DNA of 64,000 bases from Duganella guangzhouensis (GCF_009674535.1 NZ_WKJK01000017.1:1-64000); one strand, 5' to 3'. Counted from the first letter of the stretch, positions 9,391-17,894 are shown. Notes: a model not told the origin generated them from the sequence alone. A program made the numbers and translations.

Positions 9391-10851
9391 TTATGCCGCC
9401 AGCGCGGACTGCAAGGGCCGTTGTAAATTGCGCCGCGCGTTTTGCACGGCGACGCTAAAGATGTCGAGTACGTGATCGAGCTGCTGCTCGGTGATGATCA
9501 GCGGCGGCAGGAAGCGCACCACGCTGCCGTGGCGTCCACCGAGTTCGATAATCAGGCCGTGGCGCAGGCACTCCGCCTGTATCGATTTGGCCATGGCGGT
9601 GGCGGCGGCGGGGTGGCCAAGACGGTTGCTTGCGCCATCCGGATCGATGACTTCGACACCGACCATCAGGCCACGCCCGCGTACGTCTCCCAGTTGCGGG
9701 TGCACGCCTTGCAGTTGGCGCAGGCCGCGCATCAGGCGCTGGCCCATGCGTTCCGCATGTTCCGGAATGGCCTCGCGGCGCAGCAGTTCAATCGTGGCCG
9801 AACCGGCGGCCATGGCCAACTGGTTGCCGCGGAAGGTGCCGGCGTGTGCGCCGGGCTGCCACAGGTCCAGCTCCTGCTGATAGATCACCACCGACAGCGG
9901 CAAGCTGCCGCCGATGGCCTTGGACAGCACCACCACATCCGGCGTGATGTCGCCATGTTCAAACGCGAACCATTTGCCGGTGCGGCCAAAGCCGGTTTGC
10001 ACTTCGTCGATGATCAATGGCACGCCGGCGCTGCGCGACAGGCCCCGTGCGCCTTGCAGCCAGGCCGCAGGTGCTGGAATCACGCCGCCTTCGCCCTGCA
10101 CCGCTTCAAAGATGATGCCAGCCGGCGCGGGGACGCCGCCCTCGGGATCGGTCAGCACGGTTTCCAGATAGCTCAGACCCGCCTGGACGCCGGCATCGCC
10201 GCCCAGCCCAAACGGGCAGCGGTAGTCATAAGGGTAGGGCATGAACTGCACGCCTTGCTGAATGCCGCCCAGCGGTTTCTTGGGCCCCAGTGACCCCATC
10301 AACTGCAGCGCGCCCTGAGTCATGCCGTGATAGGCGCCGTGGAAGGCCAGCATGGTGCCGCGACCGGTCGCGGTTTTGACCAGTTTGAGTGCCGCTTCAA
10401 CCGCATCGGCGCCGGTCGGGCCGCAAAACTGGATACGGGCGTTACGCGATAGGGATGGCGGCAGGATGTCGAACAAATCCTGCATGAAACGGTCTTTGAC
10501 TGGCGTGGTCAGGTCCAGCGTGTGCAGCGGCAGGCCGTCGTCCAGCACCCGGCGCAACGCTTCGATGACGACCGGATGATTATGACCCAGCGCCAGCGTG
10601 CCCGCACCGGCCAGGCAATCGATGAATACGCGGCCTTCGATGTCTTCCACATAAATGCCGTGAGCCCGCTTCAACGCCAGTGGAATGCGGCGCGGATAAC
10701 TGCGCGCGCTGGATTCGTGGGCATCCTGGCGCTCCAACAGCGCATTTCGGGTAAAGGTATAAGGAGTGGTCAGCGCATGATGGCGGCTGGCCAGGTCGCG
10801 TCCGAGCGCTGCGGCGGATGCGCCGCTTTGCAGTGCGGGTTGTAGGGGCAT
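9391..10851 (-). CDS. dat: L-2,4-diaminobutyrate:2-oxoglutarate aminotransferase (PvdH/Dat type)
   Basis: Class III PLP aminotransferase of 486 residues that converts aspartate semialdehyde plus an amino donor to 2,4-diaminobutyrate, a building block of siderophores such as pyoverdine. Visible signatures are GPTGADAVEAALKL, IIDEVQTGFGRTG and the PLP lysine in LSKAIGGSLPLS (K311). The ATG at 10851 has AGGAG 7 nt upstream, so I prefer it to an in-frame ATG 39 bp further out at 10890. It is the first gene of a minus-strand unit with the receptor and lies behind an iron-starvation sigma box at 10892-10916. GABA or ornithine aminotransferase activity is a weaker alternative. Confidence 0.9.
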   Translation of the reverse strand: MPLQPALQSGASAAALGRDLASRHHALTTPYTFTRNALLERQDAHESSARSYPRRIPLALKRAHGIYVEDIEGRVFIDCLAGAGTLALGHNHPVVIEALRRVLDDGLPLHTLDLTTPVKDRFMQDLFDILPPSLSRNARIQFCGPTGADAVEAALKLVKTATGRGTMLAFHGAYHGMTQGALQLMGSLGPKKPLGGIQQGVQFMPYPYDYRCPFGLGGDAGVQAGLSYLETVLTDPEGGVPAPAGIIFEAVQGEGGVIPAPAAWLQGARGLSRSAGVPLIIDEVQTGFGRTGKWFAFEHGDITPDVVVLSKAIGGSLPLSVVIYQQELDLWQPGAHAGTFRGNQLAMAAGSATIELLRREAIPEHAERMGQRLMRGLRQLQGVHPQLGDVRGRGLMVGVEVIDPDGASNRLGHPAAATAMAKSIQAECLRHGLIIELGGRHGSVVRFLPPLIITEQQLDHVLDIFSVAVQNARRNLQRPLQSALAA

Positions 10852-10891
10852 AGGGGTTCTCCTGGAGTTCTCCGTTAGGTAGTGCTCCATA

Positions 10892-10916
10892 GACGTTCGA
10901 GTACATCGTTTGTTTA
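10892..10916 (-). promoter_or_regulatory. Iron-starvation ECF sigma promoter box (dat-receptor unit)
   Basis: Read on the minus strand the site is TAAA, 17 nt, CGTC. This is the -35/-10 arrangement described for OrbS and is compatible with the PvdS consensus TAAAT-N16-CGT. Transcription would start near 10885, about 35 nt before the dat start codon. It is back to back with the plus-strand box at 10922. Confidence 0.75.
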
Positions 10917-10921
10917 ATCAC

Positions 10922-10946
10922 TAAACACCGGCGGCGATGAAACGTC
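10922..10946 (+). promoter_or_regulatory. Iron-starvation ECF sigma promoter box (acylase gene)
   Basis: TAAA at 10922-10925 and CGTC at 10943-10946, exactly 17 nt apart, facing the acylase start at 10978. The two divergent boxes have their -35 elements only 5 bp apart. Confidence 0.75.
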
Positions 10947-10977
10947 TTGAGCGGATCGACAGCATGCAGGGATCAAT

Positions 10978-13326
10978 ATGGGTATGAACGCAGTACGGCT
11001 GGCCTCCGCGCTGGCCGTGGGAATAACTTTGCTGGCCGCGCCGGCGGTGCAGGCCGAGACGCGGTTGCGCCGCACCACGGACGGCGTGGTCCACGTCCGC
11101 GCCACCGACTGGCGCGGGCTGGGCTTGGGCGTCGGCTATGCACAGGCGCAGGATGCCCTGTGCACGCTCGCCGACGCATTCCTTACCTTCGAGGGGAAGC
11201 GTTCTTATTATTTTGGCCCCGAGGCCAAGCCGGCGCACCATGCGACGTTCGGCCGCGCGCCGAATCTGGAATTGGATGTGTTTTTCCGCGCCGAGGCGGA
11301 TGATGCGCTGGTGGCACGCTACCGTGCCGCCCAGCCAGAGGCGCTGCGGCAGATGGTGGAGGCGTATGCCGTGGGTTACAACCGCTATCTGGCGCAAGCC
11401 CGGCGCGCGCCTGCGGCGCAGGCACCGGCCTGCGTGCGTCAACCTTGGGTACGGGAGATTAGCGATGCCGATATTTACCGCCGCATGTATGCCGCGAATA
11501 TCGCCGGTGGCTACGCGCGTTTTATTCCCGAACTGGCCAAGGCGGCGCCGGGACAGGCTGCGACTGACGGCAAGCCGGCGCTAGCCTCAATGGGGGGATT
11601 GGGCGGATTGGCCGGCCAGCTGTCGCACACCATAGGCGAATCGGCCGGCCTGGGTAGTAATATGATGGCCTTCGGCCGCCAGGCGACTGGCGCCGATGGC
11701 GTCCTGCTGGGGAATCCGCATTGGTACTGGGGTGGGCCGGACCGGTTCTACCAGATGCAGCTAACCATACCGGGCAAGATCGATGTCGCGGGCGTGGCCT
11801 TCCTTGGCATACCGGTGGTGATGCTGGGCTTTAACCAGCAGATCGCCTGGAGCCACACGGTGTCGGCGGCCCGCCGTTTCGGCTTGTTTGAACTGGCGCT
11901 GGACCCGGCCGATCCCACGCGCTATCTGGTGGACGGCAAGTCCGAGGCCATGCAGCAGCGTGAAATTGTTGTGCCGCTGGCTGGTGGCGGCAGCGTGCGT
12001 CGTGTCCATTACAGCAGCCGCTATGGCCCAATCATCGATCTGGGTGGACGCCATCCGGCATTCGGCTGGGGCGCGCAACGGGCGCTGGCGCTACGCGATA
12101 TCAATAGTGACAACTTCCGTATCTTTAGCAATTTCCTCGACTGGGGTGGAGCGCATTCGCTGGATGAATTCATCGCCATTCAGAAGCGGGGCACGGCCAC
12201 GCCGTGGGTGAATACCGCTGCGATTGGCCGTGGCGATCCGCGTGTCTGGTACGCCGACATGGGCGCGGCGCCGAATGTGCCGGATGCGCTGCGCAGCGAG
12301 TGCTCCGGTGCGTTGGCGAAGTATTTTGCGGCGGTCGATCCCTTGACGCCACTGCTGGATGGCAGCCGCAGTGCGTGCGACTGGCGTAGTGACAGCAATG
12401 CGGTGCAAAAAGGTGCGCTGCCCGCCACCGCCATGCCTAATCTGTTGACCGAACGTTATATCGCCAATATGAATGACAGCTACTGGCTGGCGCAACCGGC
12501 GACACCGCTGGAAGGCTATCCGCTGGTGCTGGGCGGCGAACGCAAGGCGCTGTCGCCGCGCGCCCGCTATGGTTATCAGCTGGCGGCTTCGCTGATGCGG
12601 CAGACGGCTGGCACGCCCGCCGCGCTGGCGCGGCAGTTGATGCATAGTGCGCTGGACCCGCGCAATGAAGCGGCCCTGCTATTCAAACAGCCCTTGCTGG
12701 AGCAGGCTTGTACCACACCGGATGTGGAGCGTGCGTGCCAGGTGCTGAGGCGCTGGAACGATAGCGCCAATCCTGGCGATCATGGTGCATTGTTATGGGA
12801 TGCCTTCTGGTCTGAACTGGACGAGATCCCGGTGCAGGAGTTGTATGCCACGCCGTTCTCCTCTGAGGCGCCGTTGCAAACGCCGGCCGGTGTGCGGGCG
12901 GGTGAGGTCCGCGTAGGCCAGGCACTGCAAAGAGCGGTCGCACAGTTGGAGAAAAAAGGTTGGCGGCTGGATGAACCGCTGTCGGCCAGACTGACGGTAC
13001 ACAACGGCGCCCAGGTTCTGAATCTGTACGGCGGCTGCCATGACAGCGGCTATTTCACCGTGGTCTGCCAGCCCGGCGGTGGTTATGCGATGGATGCCAA
13101 CACCCATGGCAACAGCTATTTGCAGGTGGTGTATTTTGCTGCGGACGGCGTGCATGCGCATACTTTGCTGGCGCACGGCCAGGGCGAACGGGCGCTGGAT
13201 GGCGGTGCGGCCGATACTGCCGATACGGCCATCGCTCGCTACGTCCGCAAGGACTGGCTGCGCTTCCCATTTACGGAGCAGGAAATCCGTCGCGCGGCAG
13301 TCAGCACTCAGGTCTTGCGCGAATAA
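10978..13326 (+). CDS. PvdQ-like periplasmic acylase (Ntn hydrolase)
   Basis: 782-residue penicillin-acylase family enzyme. A signal peptide covers residues 1-26 (cleavage near VQA-E). The precursor should cut itself before S227 in the motif GLGSNMMAFG, giving alpha and beta chains with Ser as nucleophile. NPHWYW (beta-chain His), RFYQMQLTIPG, LGFNQQIAWSHTV and the NDSYW asparagine match PvdQ order and spacing. PvdQ removes the fatty acid from acylated pyoverdine precursor in the periplasm; the family also cleaves acyl-homoserine lactones. Its place behind a sigma box in a siderophore locus argues for precursor deacylation. AGGGA lies 5 nt before the ATG. The 3' end overlaps the convergent fhuF by 19 bp. 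Confidence 0.9.
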   Translation: MGMNAVRLASALAVGITLLAAPAVQAETRLRRTTDGVVHVRATDWRGLGLGVGYAQAQDALCTLADAFLTFEGKRSYYFGPEAKPAHHATFGRAPNLELDVFFRAEADDALVARYRAAQPEALRQMVEAYAVGYNRYLAQARRAPAAQAPACVRQPWVREISDADIYRRMYAANIAGGYARFIPELAKAAPGQAATDGKPALASMGGLGGLAGQLSHTIGESAGLGSNMMAFGRQATGADGVLLGNPHWYWGGPDRFYQMQLTIPGKIDVAGVAFLGIPVVMLGFNQQIAWSHTVSAARRFGLFELALDPADPTRYLVDGKSEAMQQREIVVPLAGGGSVRRVHYSSRYGPIIDLGGRHPAFGWGAQRALALRDINSDNFRIFSNFLDWGGAHSLDEFIAIQKRGTATPWVNTAAIGRGDPRVWYADMGAAPNVPDALRSECSGALAKYFAAVDPLTPLLDGSRSACDWRSDSNAVQKGALPATAMPNLLTERYIANMNDSYWLAQPATPLEGYPLVLGGERKALSPRARYGYQLAASLMRQTAGTPAALARQLMHSALDPRNEAALLFKQPLLEQACTTPDVERACQVLRRWNDSANPGDHGALLWDAFWSELDEIPVQELYATPFSSEAPLQTPAGVRAGEVRVGQALQRAVAQLEKKGWRLDEPLSARLTVHNGAQVLNLYGGCHDSGYFTVVCQPGGGYAMDANTHGNSYLQVVYFAADGVHAHTLLAHGQGERALDGGAADTADTAIARYVRKDWLRFPFTEQEIRRAAVSTQVLRE

Positions 13327-14060
13327 CGCGGATCCAGCGGGCAGCACTCGCAGAACTCGCGATCCGGCATCAGATACACCAGGCAGCACTGGCGATGCAA
13401 GGTGTGGGTGATGCTGGTGCCGTCCTCGATCAGCGTTGCGCGGCGCAGGCGGGTATAGAGCGGATTGCGCTCGCCATTGGCGCGCTGCGGATTATCCAGC
13501 AGCTGATGGCGGTCGCTGGCGGCCAATCCCCGTAGCCCAAGCTGCGGTTCCAATGGTGACGCGTGCAGCAGCACGCTGTCGATATAGCGTGCCGCGTTCC
13601 CCCATAATATTTTCAGCGACACGCCGCTCATGCCCGCAAGTGCGCCAAACAGCGGCGCCAGGTGATGATCAAGCAGGGCGTGATAGCGCTGCGCGAAGCT
13701 GTCGCCCGTGTACGGCGTGCCCTGATCCGGCAAATAAAAGCGCCGCACCGCGCCGGCGGCATCGAATTCCAGACGGATGTGTTCCGGCGCGACCTCGAAT
13801 CGATGACGCAGCAGCGTGGCCGCCACCATGACCGGTGGCAGCAGCGCTTCCAGATAGCTGCGGCTCCATGCCGAAGCGACCGGACGCGGATCGTCGCTGC
13901 CGCAATGGCGGGCATGATCCGACAGCACGGCCTTCAGCAAAGCCGGTTGTTGTATCAGACTGGCCAAGGTCGGCGCCTGCGGCGGCGCCGGTGCACAGCT
14001 CAGCGCCGCGCCGTACGGTTCCCATTCGCCGCGAAAGATGGGGGCCAGCACCTTCATCAT
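13308..14060 (-). CDS. fhuF: FhuF-type ferric siderophore reductase
   Basis: 250-residue cytoplasmic iron-sulfur reductase that releases iron from an imported ferric siderophore. The diagnostic C-terminal 2Fe-2S motif is intact: C225-C226-x10-C237-x2-C240. The FhuF-like N-terminal domain covers roughly residues 60-200. Two adjacent ATGs (14060 and 14057) are possible starts. Ornibactin loci carry a comparable gene (orbF). It is divergent from the exporter gene; a weak sigma-box variant lies 40-65 bp upstream. The gene runs convergently into the acylase. Confidence 0.92.
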   Translation of the reverse strand: MMKVLAPIFRGEWEPYGAALSCAPAPPQAPTLASLIQQPALLKAVLSDHARHCGSDDPRPVASAWSRSYLEALLPPVMVAATLLRHRFEVAPEHIRLEFDAAGAVRRFYLPDQGTPYTGDSFAQRYHALLDHHLAPLFGALAGMSGVSLKILWGNAARYIDSVLLHASPLEPQLGLRGLAASDRHQLLDNPQRANGERNPLYTRLRRATLIEDGTSITHTLHRQCCLVYLMPDREFCECCPLDPRYSRKT

Positions 14061-14098
14061 GGGCGGCCTTGGTGGTGAATTGCATGCATGGAGAGCTA

Positions 14099-14123
14099 GA
14101 CGGCTGGCGGCGTCAAAAAATTA
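14099..14123 (-). promoter_or_regulatory. Possible degenerate iron-starvation sigma box (fhuF)
   Basis: Minus-strand reading is TAAT, 17 nt, CGTC, one base off the -35 of the other three boxes. Position about 40 bp before fhuF is right for a promoter, but one mismatch in eight fixed bases makes it uncertain. Confidence 0.4.
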
Positions 14124-14124
14124 G

Positions 14125-14149
14125 TAAACATCCGGCTGGCTCAGACGTC
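14125..14149 (+). promoter_or_regulatory. Iron-starvation ECF sigma promoter box (exporter-PepSY unit)
   Basis: TAAA at 14125-14128 and CGTC at 14146-14149 with exactly 17 nt between, 63 bp upstream of the exporter start. Third exact copy of the same architecture in this locus. Confidence 0.75.
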
Positions 14150-14212
14150 CTAAAGCGGAGCGGGCCTGAAATCCGCCATTTTCATGTTAACTGAGGCTTA
14201 ATTGAGGTCTTC

Positions 14213-15868
14213 ATGCTGTCTTATCTGATCCGGCAATCCCGCCAGTTGCTGACCGCCGCCGCGCTGGCCAGTATCGTATCCGGCACCTGTAGCGTTTTTT
14301 TGCTGGTGCAGGTGAACACGGCGCTGACCGCGAACGCCACCGAACGCGCTGATTTGGCCTGGATATTTGCCGCTGTCGCAGTCGGCACCATGGTGGCACG
14401 CATGATTGCGGCCGTGTTGTTTGAGCGTCTGAGCCAGCACGCCCATGCCGAATTGCGCAGCTATATATCGGCACGGGTGGTGGCGACCGACTACCGCAAG
14501 CTGGAAGCGCTCGGCGGTGCGCGCGTGCAGTCCGCGCTGTCCGAGCATAGCGCCCGGGTGGCGGACTTCTTTGTCAGCGTCCCGTCCATCATCATCAATG
14601 GCATCGTGGTGCTGGGCTGTCTGGTGTACATGGCGTGGCTGTCATGGCAGGTGTTTTGCGCGGCAGTGGTGGTGATCGGCCTGGGATCGCTGGGCTACCA
14701 TCTGGCGCATTTGCGCGCGATCGGCCATCTGGATACCGCGGCGCGCGAGCAGGACAAGCTGTTCGATTATTTCCGTTCGCTGGTGGACGGCGCCAAGGAA
14801 CTGCGCCTCAACCGGGCCAAGCGTGAGGTGTTTGCCGGGCAGGTACTGGGCCGCTCGATCGAGACGGTACGCCGCGAGCGTACGCTGGGGATGTCGATTT
14901 TCGTGGTGTCCGCCAGTTGGGGCAATTTCCTGGTGTATGGCTTTATCGGTCTGGTGTTGTTTGTGCTGGTCGGCGATGTGCCGGACCGCGCCCGCGTCAT
15001 GACCGGCTTTGCGCTAATGTTCCTGTACATGATTACGCCGCTGGAGAATTTGCTGCTGAATGTCCCGCGCATCAATCTGGCGCGCGTGTCGGCGCGGCGC
15101 ATCGAGAGTATCGCCAACGATTTGCCACTGTCGCTGCCATCCACCGTCATGACGCCGCCGGCACCGCTGCGCAGCCTGGTGCTGGACGGTGTGCGTCATA
15201 GCTACTATCACGAAGTCCACGACGACATCTTTTCGCTGGGGCCGATCCGCCTGGACTTCGCACCGGGGCAGATCACCTTCCTGGTCGGCGGCAATGGCAG
15301 CGGCAAAACCACGCTGGCCAAGCTGCTGGCGGGCTTGTATGTGCCGGAGGACGGACGCATACTGGTCAACGGCGAAAATATCGATGACGCAGGGCGCGAC
15401 CGCTACCGCCAGCATTTCAGCGCCATCTTCGCCGACTTCCATTTGTTTGACAGTCTGCTGGATGGCGCCGGCGCCGATCTCGATGCACGCGCGAATGCCT
15501 TGCTGGCCAAGCTGCATTTGCAGCACAAGGTACAGGTCAAAGAGGGCGCCTTCAGCACCCGCGCGCTGTCGCAAGGACAACGCAAGCGACTGGCGCTGGT
15601 GGTCGCCTACCTTGAAAACCGTCCGTTCCTGATCTTTGACGAGTGGGCCGCCGATCAGGACCCGGTGTTCAAGGATGTGTTCTACCGCGAAGTGCTGCCG
15701 GAACTGCGCGCCATGGGCAAGGCCGTGCTGGTGATTTCGCACGACGACCGCTACTTCCCGCTGGCCGACCGGTTGGTGCGAATGGAAAATGGCCAGGTCA
15801 TTTCGGTGGAGACGCACGCCGCACCGCAAATGCGTGAAGCCGCGACGCTGGAGCCGGATCTGGCATGA
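14213..15868 (+). CDS. PvdE/SyrD-type cyclic peptide export ABC transporter
   Basis: 551-residue fused ABC exporter, the same length class as PvdE (about 549). Six transmembrane helices occupy about residues 1-290, then an ATPase domain with Walker A GGNGSGKTT (K365), signature LSQGQRKR, Walker B FLIFDEW and the H-loop VISHDD. It should move the acylated siderophore precursor from cytoplasm to periplasm, where the acylase acts. GAGGT lies 4 nt before the ATG. The next gene overlaps by 4 bp (ATGA), so the two are translationally coupled. OrbE of ornibactin loci is the closest functional counterpart I know. Confidence 0.93.
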   Translation: MLSYLIRQSRQLLTAAALASIVSGTCSVFLLVQVNTALTANATERADLAWIFAAVAVGTMVARMIAAVLFERLSQHAHAELRSYISARVVATDYRKLEALGGARVQSALSEHSARVADFFVSVPSIIINGIVVLGCLVYMAWLSWQVFCAAVVVIGLGSLGYHLAHLRAIGHLDTAAREQDKLFDYFRSLVDGAKELRLNRAKREVFAGQVLGRSIETVRRERTLGMSIFVVSASWGNFLVYGFIGLVLFVLVGDVPDRARVMTGFALMFLYMITPLENLLLNVPRINLARVSARRIESIANDLPLSLPSTVMTPPAPLRSLVLDGVRHSYYHEVHDDIFSLGPIRLDFAPGQITFLVGGNGSGKTTLAKLLAGLYVPEDGRILVNGENIDDAGRDRYRQHFSAIFADFHLFDSLLDGAGADLDARANALLAKLHLQHKVQVKEGAFSTRALSQGQRKRLALVVAYLENRPFLIFDEWAADQDPVFKDVFYREVLPELRAMGKAVLVISHDDRYFPLADRLVRMENGQVISVETHAAPQMREAATLEPDLA

Positions 15869-17100
15869 CGCTGTCGGCCCGATTGCTGCCGCAACGCGGT
15901 TTGCTGGTTCTGTTGCACCGTTATGTAGGACTGGTGCTGGCGGGTTTTCTGCTCATCGCAGGCATCAGCGGCGCGCTGCTGGCCTGGAACGACGAGCTGG
16001 AAGCGCTGGCCGCGCCGGAGTTGATGCTGGTGACGCCGCCGCCCGGCGCGCGTCCGCTAGACGCGCTGCTGCTGCGCGAGAAAATGCTGGCCTATTTCCC
16101 GGGCCTGCAACTGCCTTACGCCGCGCTGCACATGGAGCAGGGCCGCAGCCTGATGTACTCGATCAAGCGCCGGCCGCCGGCAGCTGACGGCAGCATCGGC
16201 GACGATCAGGCTTTCATCAACCCTTACACTGGTGAGCTGCTGGGCACCCGCAAATGGGGAGATCTGGCGCAGGGACGTAAAAACTGGATGCCCTTTATCT
16301 ACCGGCTGCACACGTCGCTGGTGCTGGGCACCGTCGGGACGTATGCGTTCGGCGTGATATCGCTGCTATGGACGTTGGATTGTTTTGTCGGCGCCTGGCT
16401 GACGTTCCCACCGCGTACCAGCAAGCCAGCGGCAAAGTCGTGGGGCGCGCGCTGGTGGCCGGCGTGGCGTATCCGTCGGGTCGGCGGACATAAACTGGTG
16501 TTCGATATGCACCGCGCCGGCGGCTTGTGGCCTTGGGCCTTGTTGTTGGTGATTGCCTGGAGCGGGGTTGCCTTCAATCTGAAGGAAGTCTATCAACCGG
16601 TCATGGCCAGTCTGTTTGCGCATCAGTTATCGGAGGATGCGTATCCGCCATTGGCCGAGCCACAGCTGCGGCCAGGCTTGGACTGGCGGGCGGCACGCGC
16701 GGTGGCGCGGCGCTTGATGGACCAGCAGGCTGCGCAACTGGGCTTCAGCATCGAAGGCGAGGATGCGCTGATGTACATTCCCGACCGCGCGCTGTATGTC
16801 TACGACGTCAAAAGCTCGCTCGACGTTGCACGCGTCAATGGCGTAACGCGCTTGATCTTCGATGCAAATAGCGGTGAACTCCGTGGCCGCTGGTTGCCCA
16901 GCGGAGCAGCCGCTGGCGACACCATACGGTCCTGGATCACGCTATTGCATCGCGCCGCAATCGGCGGTGTACTTGGTGGTGTCCCAATTAAAACGCTGAT
17001 TAGCATGATTGGGCTAGCAACCACGGCGCTCAGCATCACGGGAGTCCTGATCTGGATGAAAAAGCGACGCGCCAGATCGTTGGCTTTGCCAGTCCGATAG
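15865..17100 (+). CDS. PepSY-associated TM protein (FpvG-like siderophore iron reductase candidate)
   Basis: 411-residue inner-membrane protein with a first TM helix at about 22-45, a periplasmic PepSY-like loop, paired helices around residues 150-175 (HTSLVLG, GVISLLWTLD) and 215-235, and a final TM near 375-395. The family includes FpvG, which reduces ferri-pyoverdine in the periplasm, and PiuB. The 4-bp overlap with the exporter and location in the siderophore locus support an iron-release role. If so, this locus has two reductases, one periplasmic-facing and one cytoplasmic (FhuF). The specific reductase role is inferred from context. Confidence 0.85.
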   Translation: MTLSARLLPQRGLLVLLHRYVGLVLAGFLLIAGISGALLAWNDELEALAAPELMLVTPPPGARPLDALLLREKMLAYFPGLQLPYAALHMEQGRSLMYSIKRRPPAADGSIGDDQAFINPYTGELLGTRKWGDLAQGRKNWMPFIYRLHTSLVLGTVGTYAFGVISLLWTLDCFVGAWLTFPPRTSKPAAKSWGARWWPAWRIRRVGGHKLVFDMHRAGGLWPWALLLVIAWSGVAFNLKEVYQPVMASLFAHQLSEDAYPPLAEPQLRPGLDWRAARAVARRLMDQQAAQLGFSIEGEDALMYIPDRALYVYDVKSSLDVARVNGVTRLIFDANSGELRGRWLPSGAAAGDTIRSWITLLHRAAIGGVLGGVPIKTLISMIGLATTALSITGVLIWMKKRRARSLALPVR

Positions 17101-17107
17101 GGGAAGA

Positions 17108-17674
17108 TCAGGCGGCGCCAATGTGCTCGTACAGAATGGTGCAACCGATCAGAATCAGCACAATCCCGCCCAGCAGTTCGGCGCGTTTGCCGATCAGCCT
17201 ACCCAGTGCGCGGCCAACCATCACACCGATGGTCACCATGAGGAAGGTGCTGAAGCCGATCGCCGCAGCGATCACATAGATATTCGCGTTGATGAAGGCC
17301 AGGCTGGCGCCCACCGCCATTGCGTCGATGCTGGTGGCAATGCCGGTTACCGCCAGCAGCGCGAAGGATTGCTGGTCCGGCGCGGCGGTTTCCTCTTCAT
17401 CCTTGGAAAAACTCTCGCGTATCATCATCGCGCCCAGAATCAACAGCATGCCGAACGCGATCCAGTGATCCCACTGCTCGACATAGCGCGCCGCCGCCTG
17501 GCCGATGGCCCAGCCAATCAGCGGTGTGGTCCCTTCGATGACGCCAAAGATAAGGCCCATGCGCAGCGCTTGCCTCAAATTTGGTTTTTGAACGGTTGCG
17601 CCCTTGCTGACAGCAACAGCAAAGGCATCGGTAGACATGGCGAGGGAGAGGGCGGCGGTAGCTAAGAAATTCAT
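17108..17674 (-). CDS. mntP: Manganese efflux pump MntP
   Basis: 188 residues, the normal MntP length. Six TM helices with paired acidic motifs (STDAFAVAVSKG near the N-terminus, TSIDAMAVGASL in the middle) that line the Mn(II) path. The ATG at 17674 has GGAAG 5 nt upstream. An in-frame ATG 63 bp further out would lie inside the riboswitch leader and is not credible. Exports excess Mn2+ across the inner membrane. It converges on the PepSY gene with a 7-bp gap. Confidence 0.95.
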   Translation of the reverse strand: MNFLATAALSLAMSTDAFAVAVSKGATVQKPNLRQALRMGLIFGVIEGTTPLIGWAIGQAAARYVEQWDHWIAFGMLLILGAMMIRESFSKDEEETAAPDQQSFALLAVTGIATSIDAMAVGASLAFINANIYVIAAAIGFSTFLMVTIGVMVGRALGRLIGKRAELLGGIVLILIGCTILYEHIGAA

Positions 17675-17736
17675 GTGGCTTCCAGTTCGGGCATGACAAA
17701 AGGCATGCGATATGGCCCGACTGAGCATATCGCACA

Positions 17737-17838
17737 CCTATGGTCTTGCCAAACCTTGCGGCTGTTCGCACCACGGCATTAGCGCCGAGTATGTTGATGC
17801 GAACGCTTCTTATTGTGAAGCAGGCTACTCCCCAGAGG
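17737..17838 (-). promoter_or_regulatory. yybP-ykoY manganese riboswitch (aptamer) upstream of mntP
   Basis: On the minus strand the RNA shows the hallmark GGGGAGUAGCC at its 5' side and GGCAAGACC at its 3' side. It is closed by a P1 helix CCUCUGG (17838-17832) with CCAUAGG (17743-17737), one mismatch. The family binds Mn2+ and turns on mntP. Between aptamer and gene, a 9-bp hairpin TGCGATATG/CATATCGCA (17734-17726 with 17714-17706) and a second short hairpin near the ribosome binding site form the likely expression platform. No T-run terminator is visible, which favours translational control. Confidence 0.9.
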
Positions 17839-17845
17839 GATGAAA

Positions 17846-17851
17846 ATTATA
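17846..17851 (-). promoter_or_regulatory. -10 element of the mntP promoter
   Basis: A perfect TATAAT on the minus strand. Transcription would begin about 7 nt later, right at the first base pairs of the riboswitch P1 helix, which supports both calls. The -35 region is poor (near ACCTGG at 17 nt spacing). Confidence 0.65.
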
Positions 17852-17894
17852 CCTTAGAACCACCAAACCCAGGTCCGACACCCTACAGCTGCGG

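Noticed and set aside
17675..17737. N-terminal extension of mntP from an upstream in-frame ATG
   Set aside because: It lies in the riboswitch expression platform, and the 188-residue form from 17674 has the family length and a Shine-Dalgarno.
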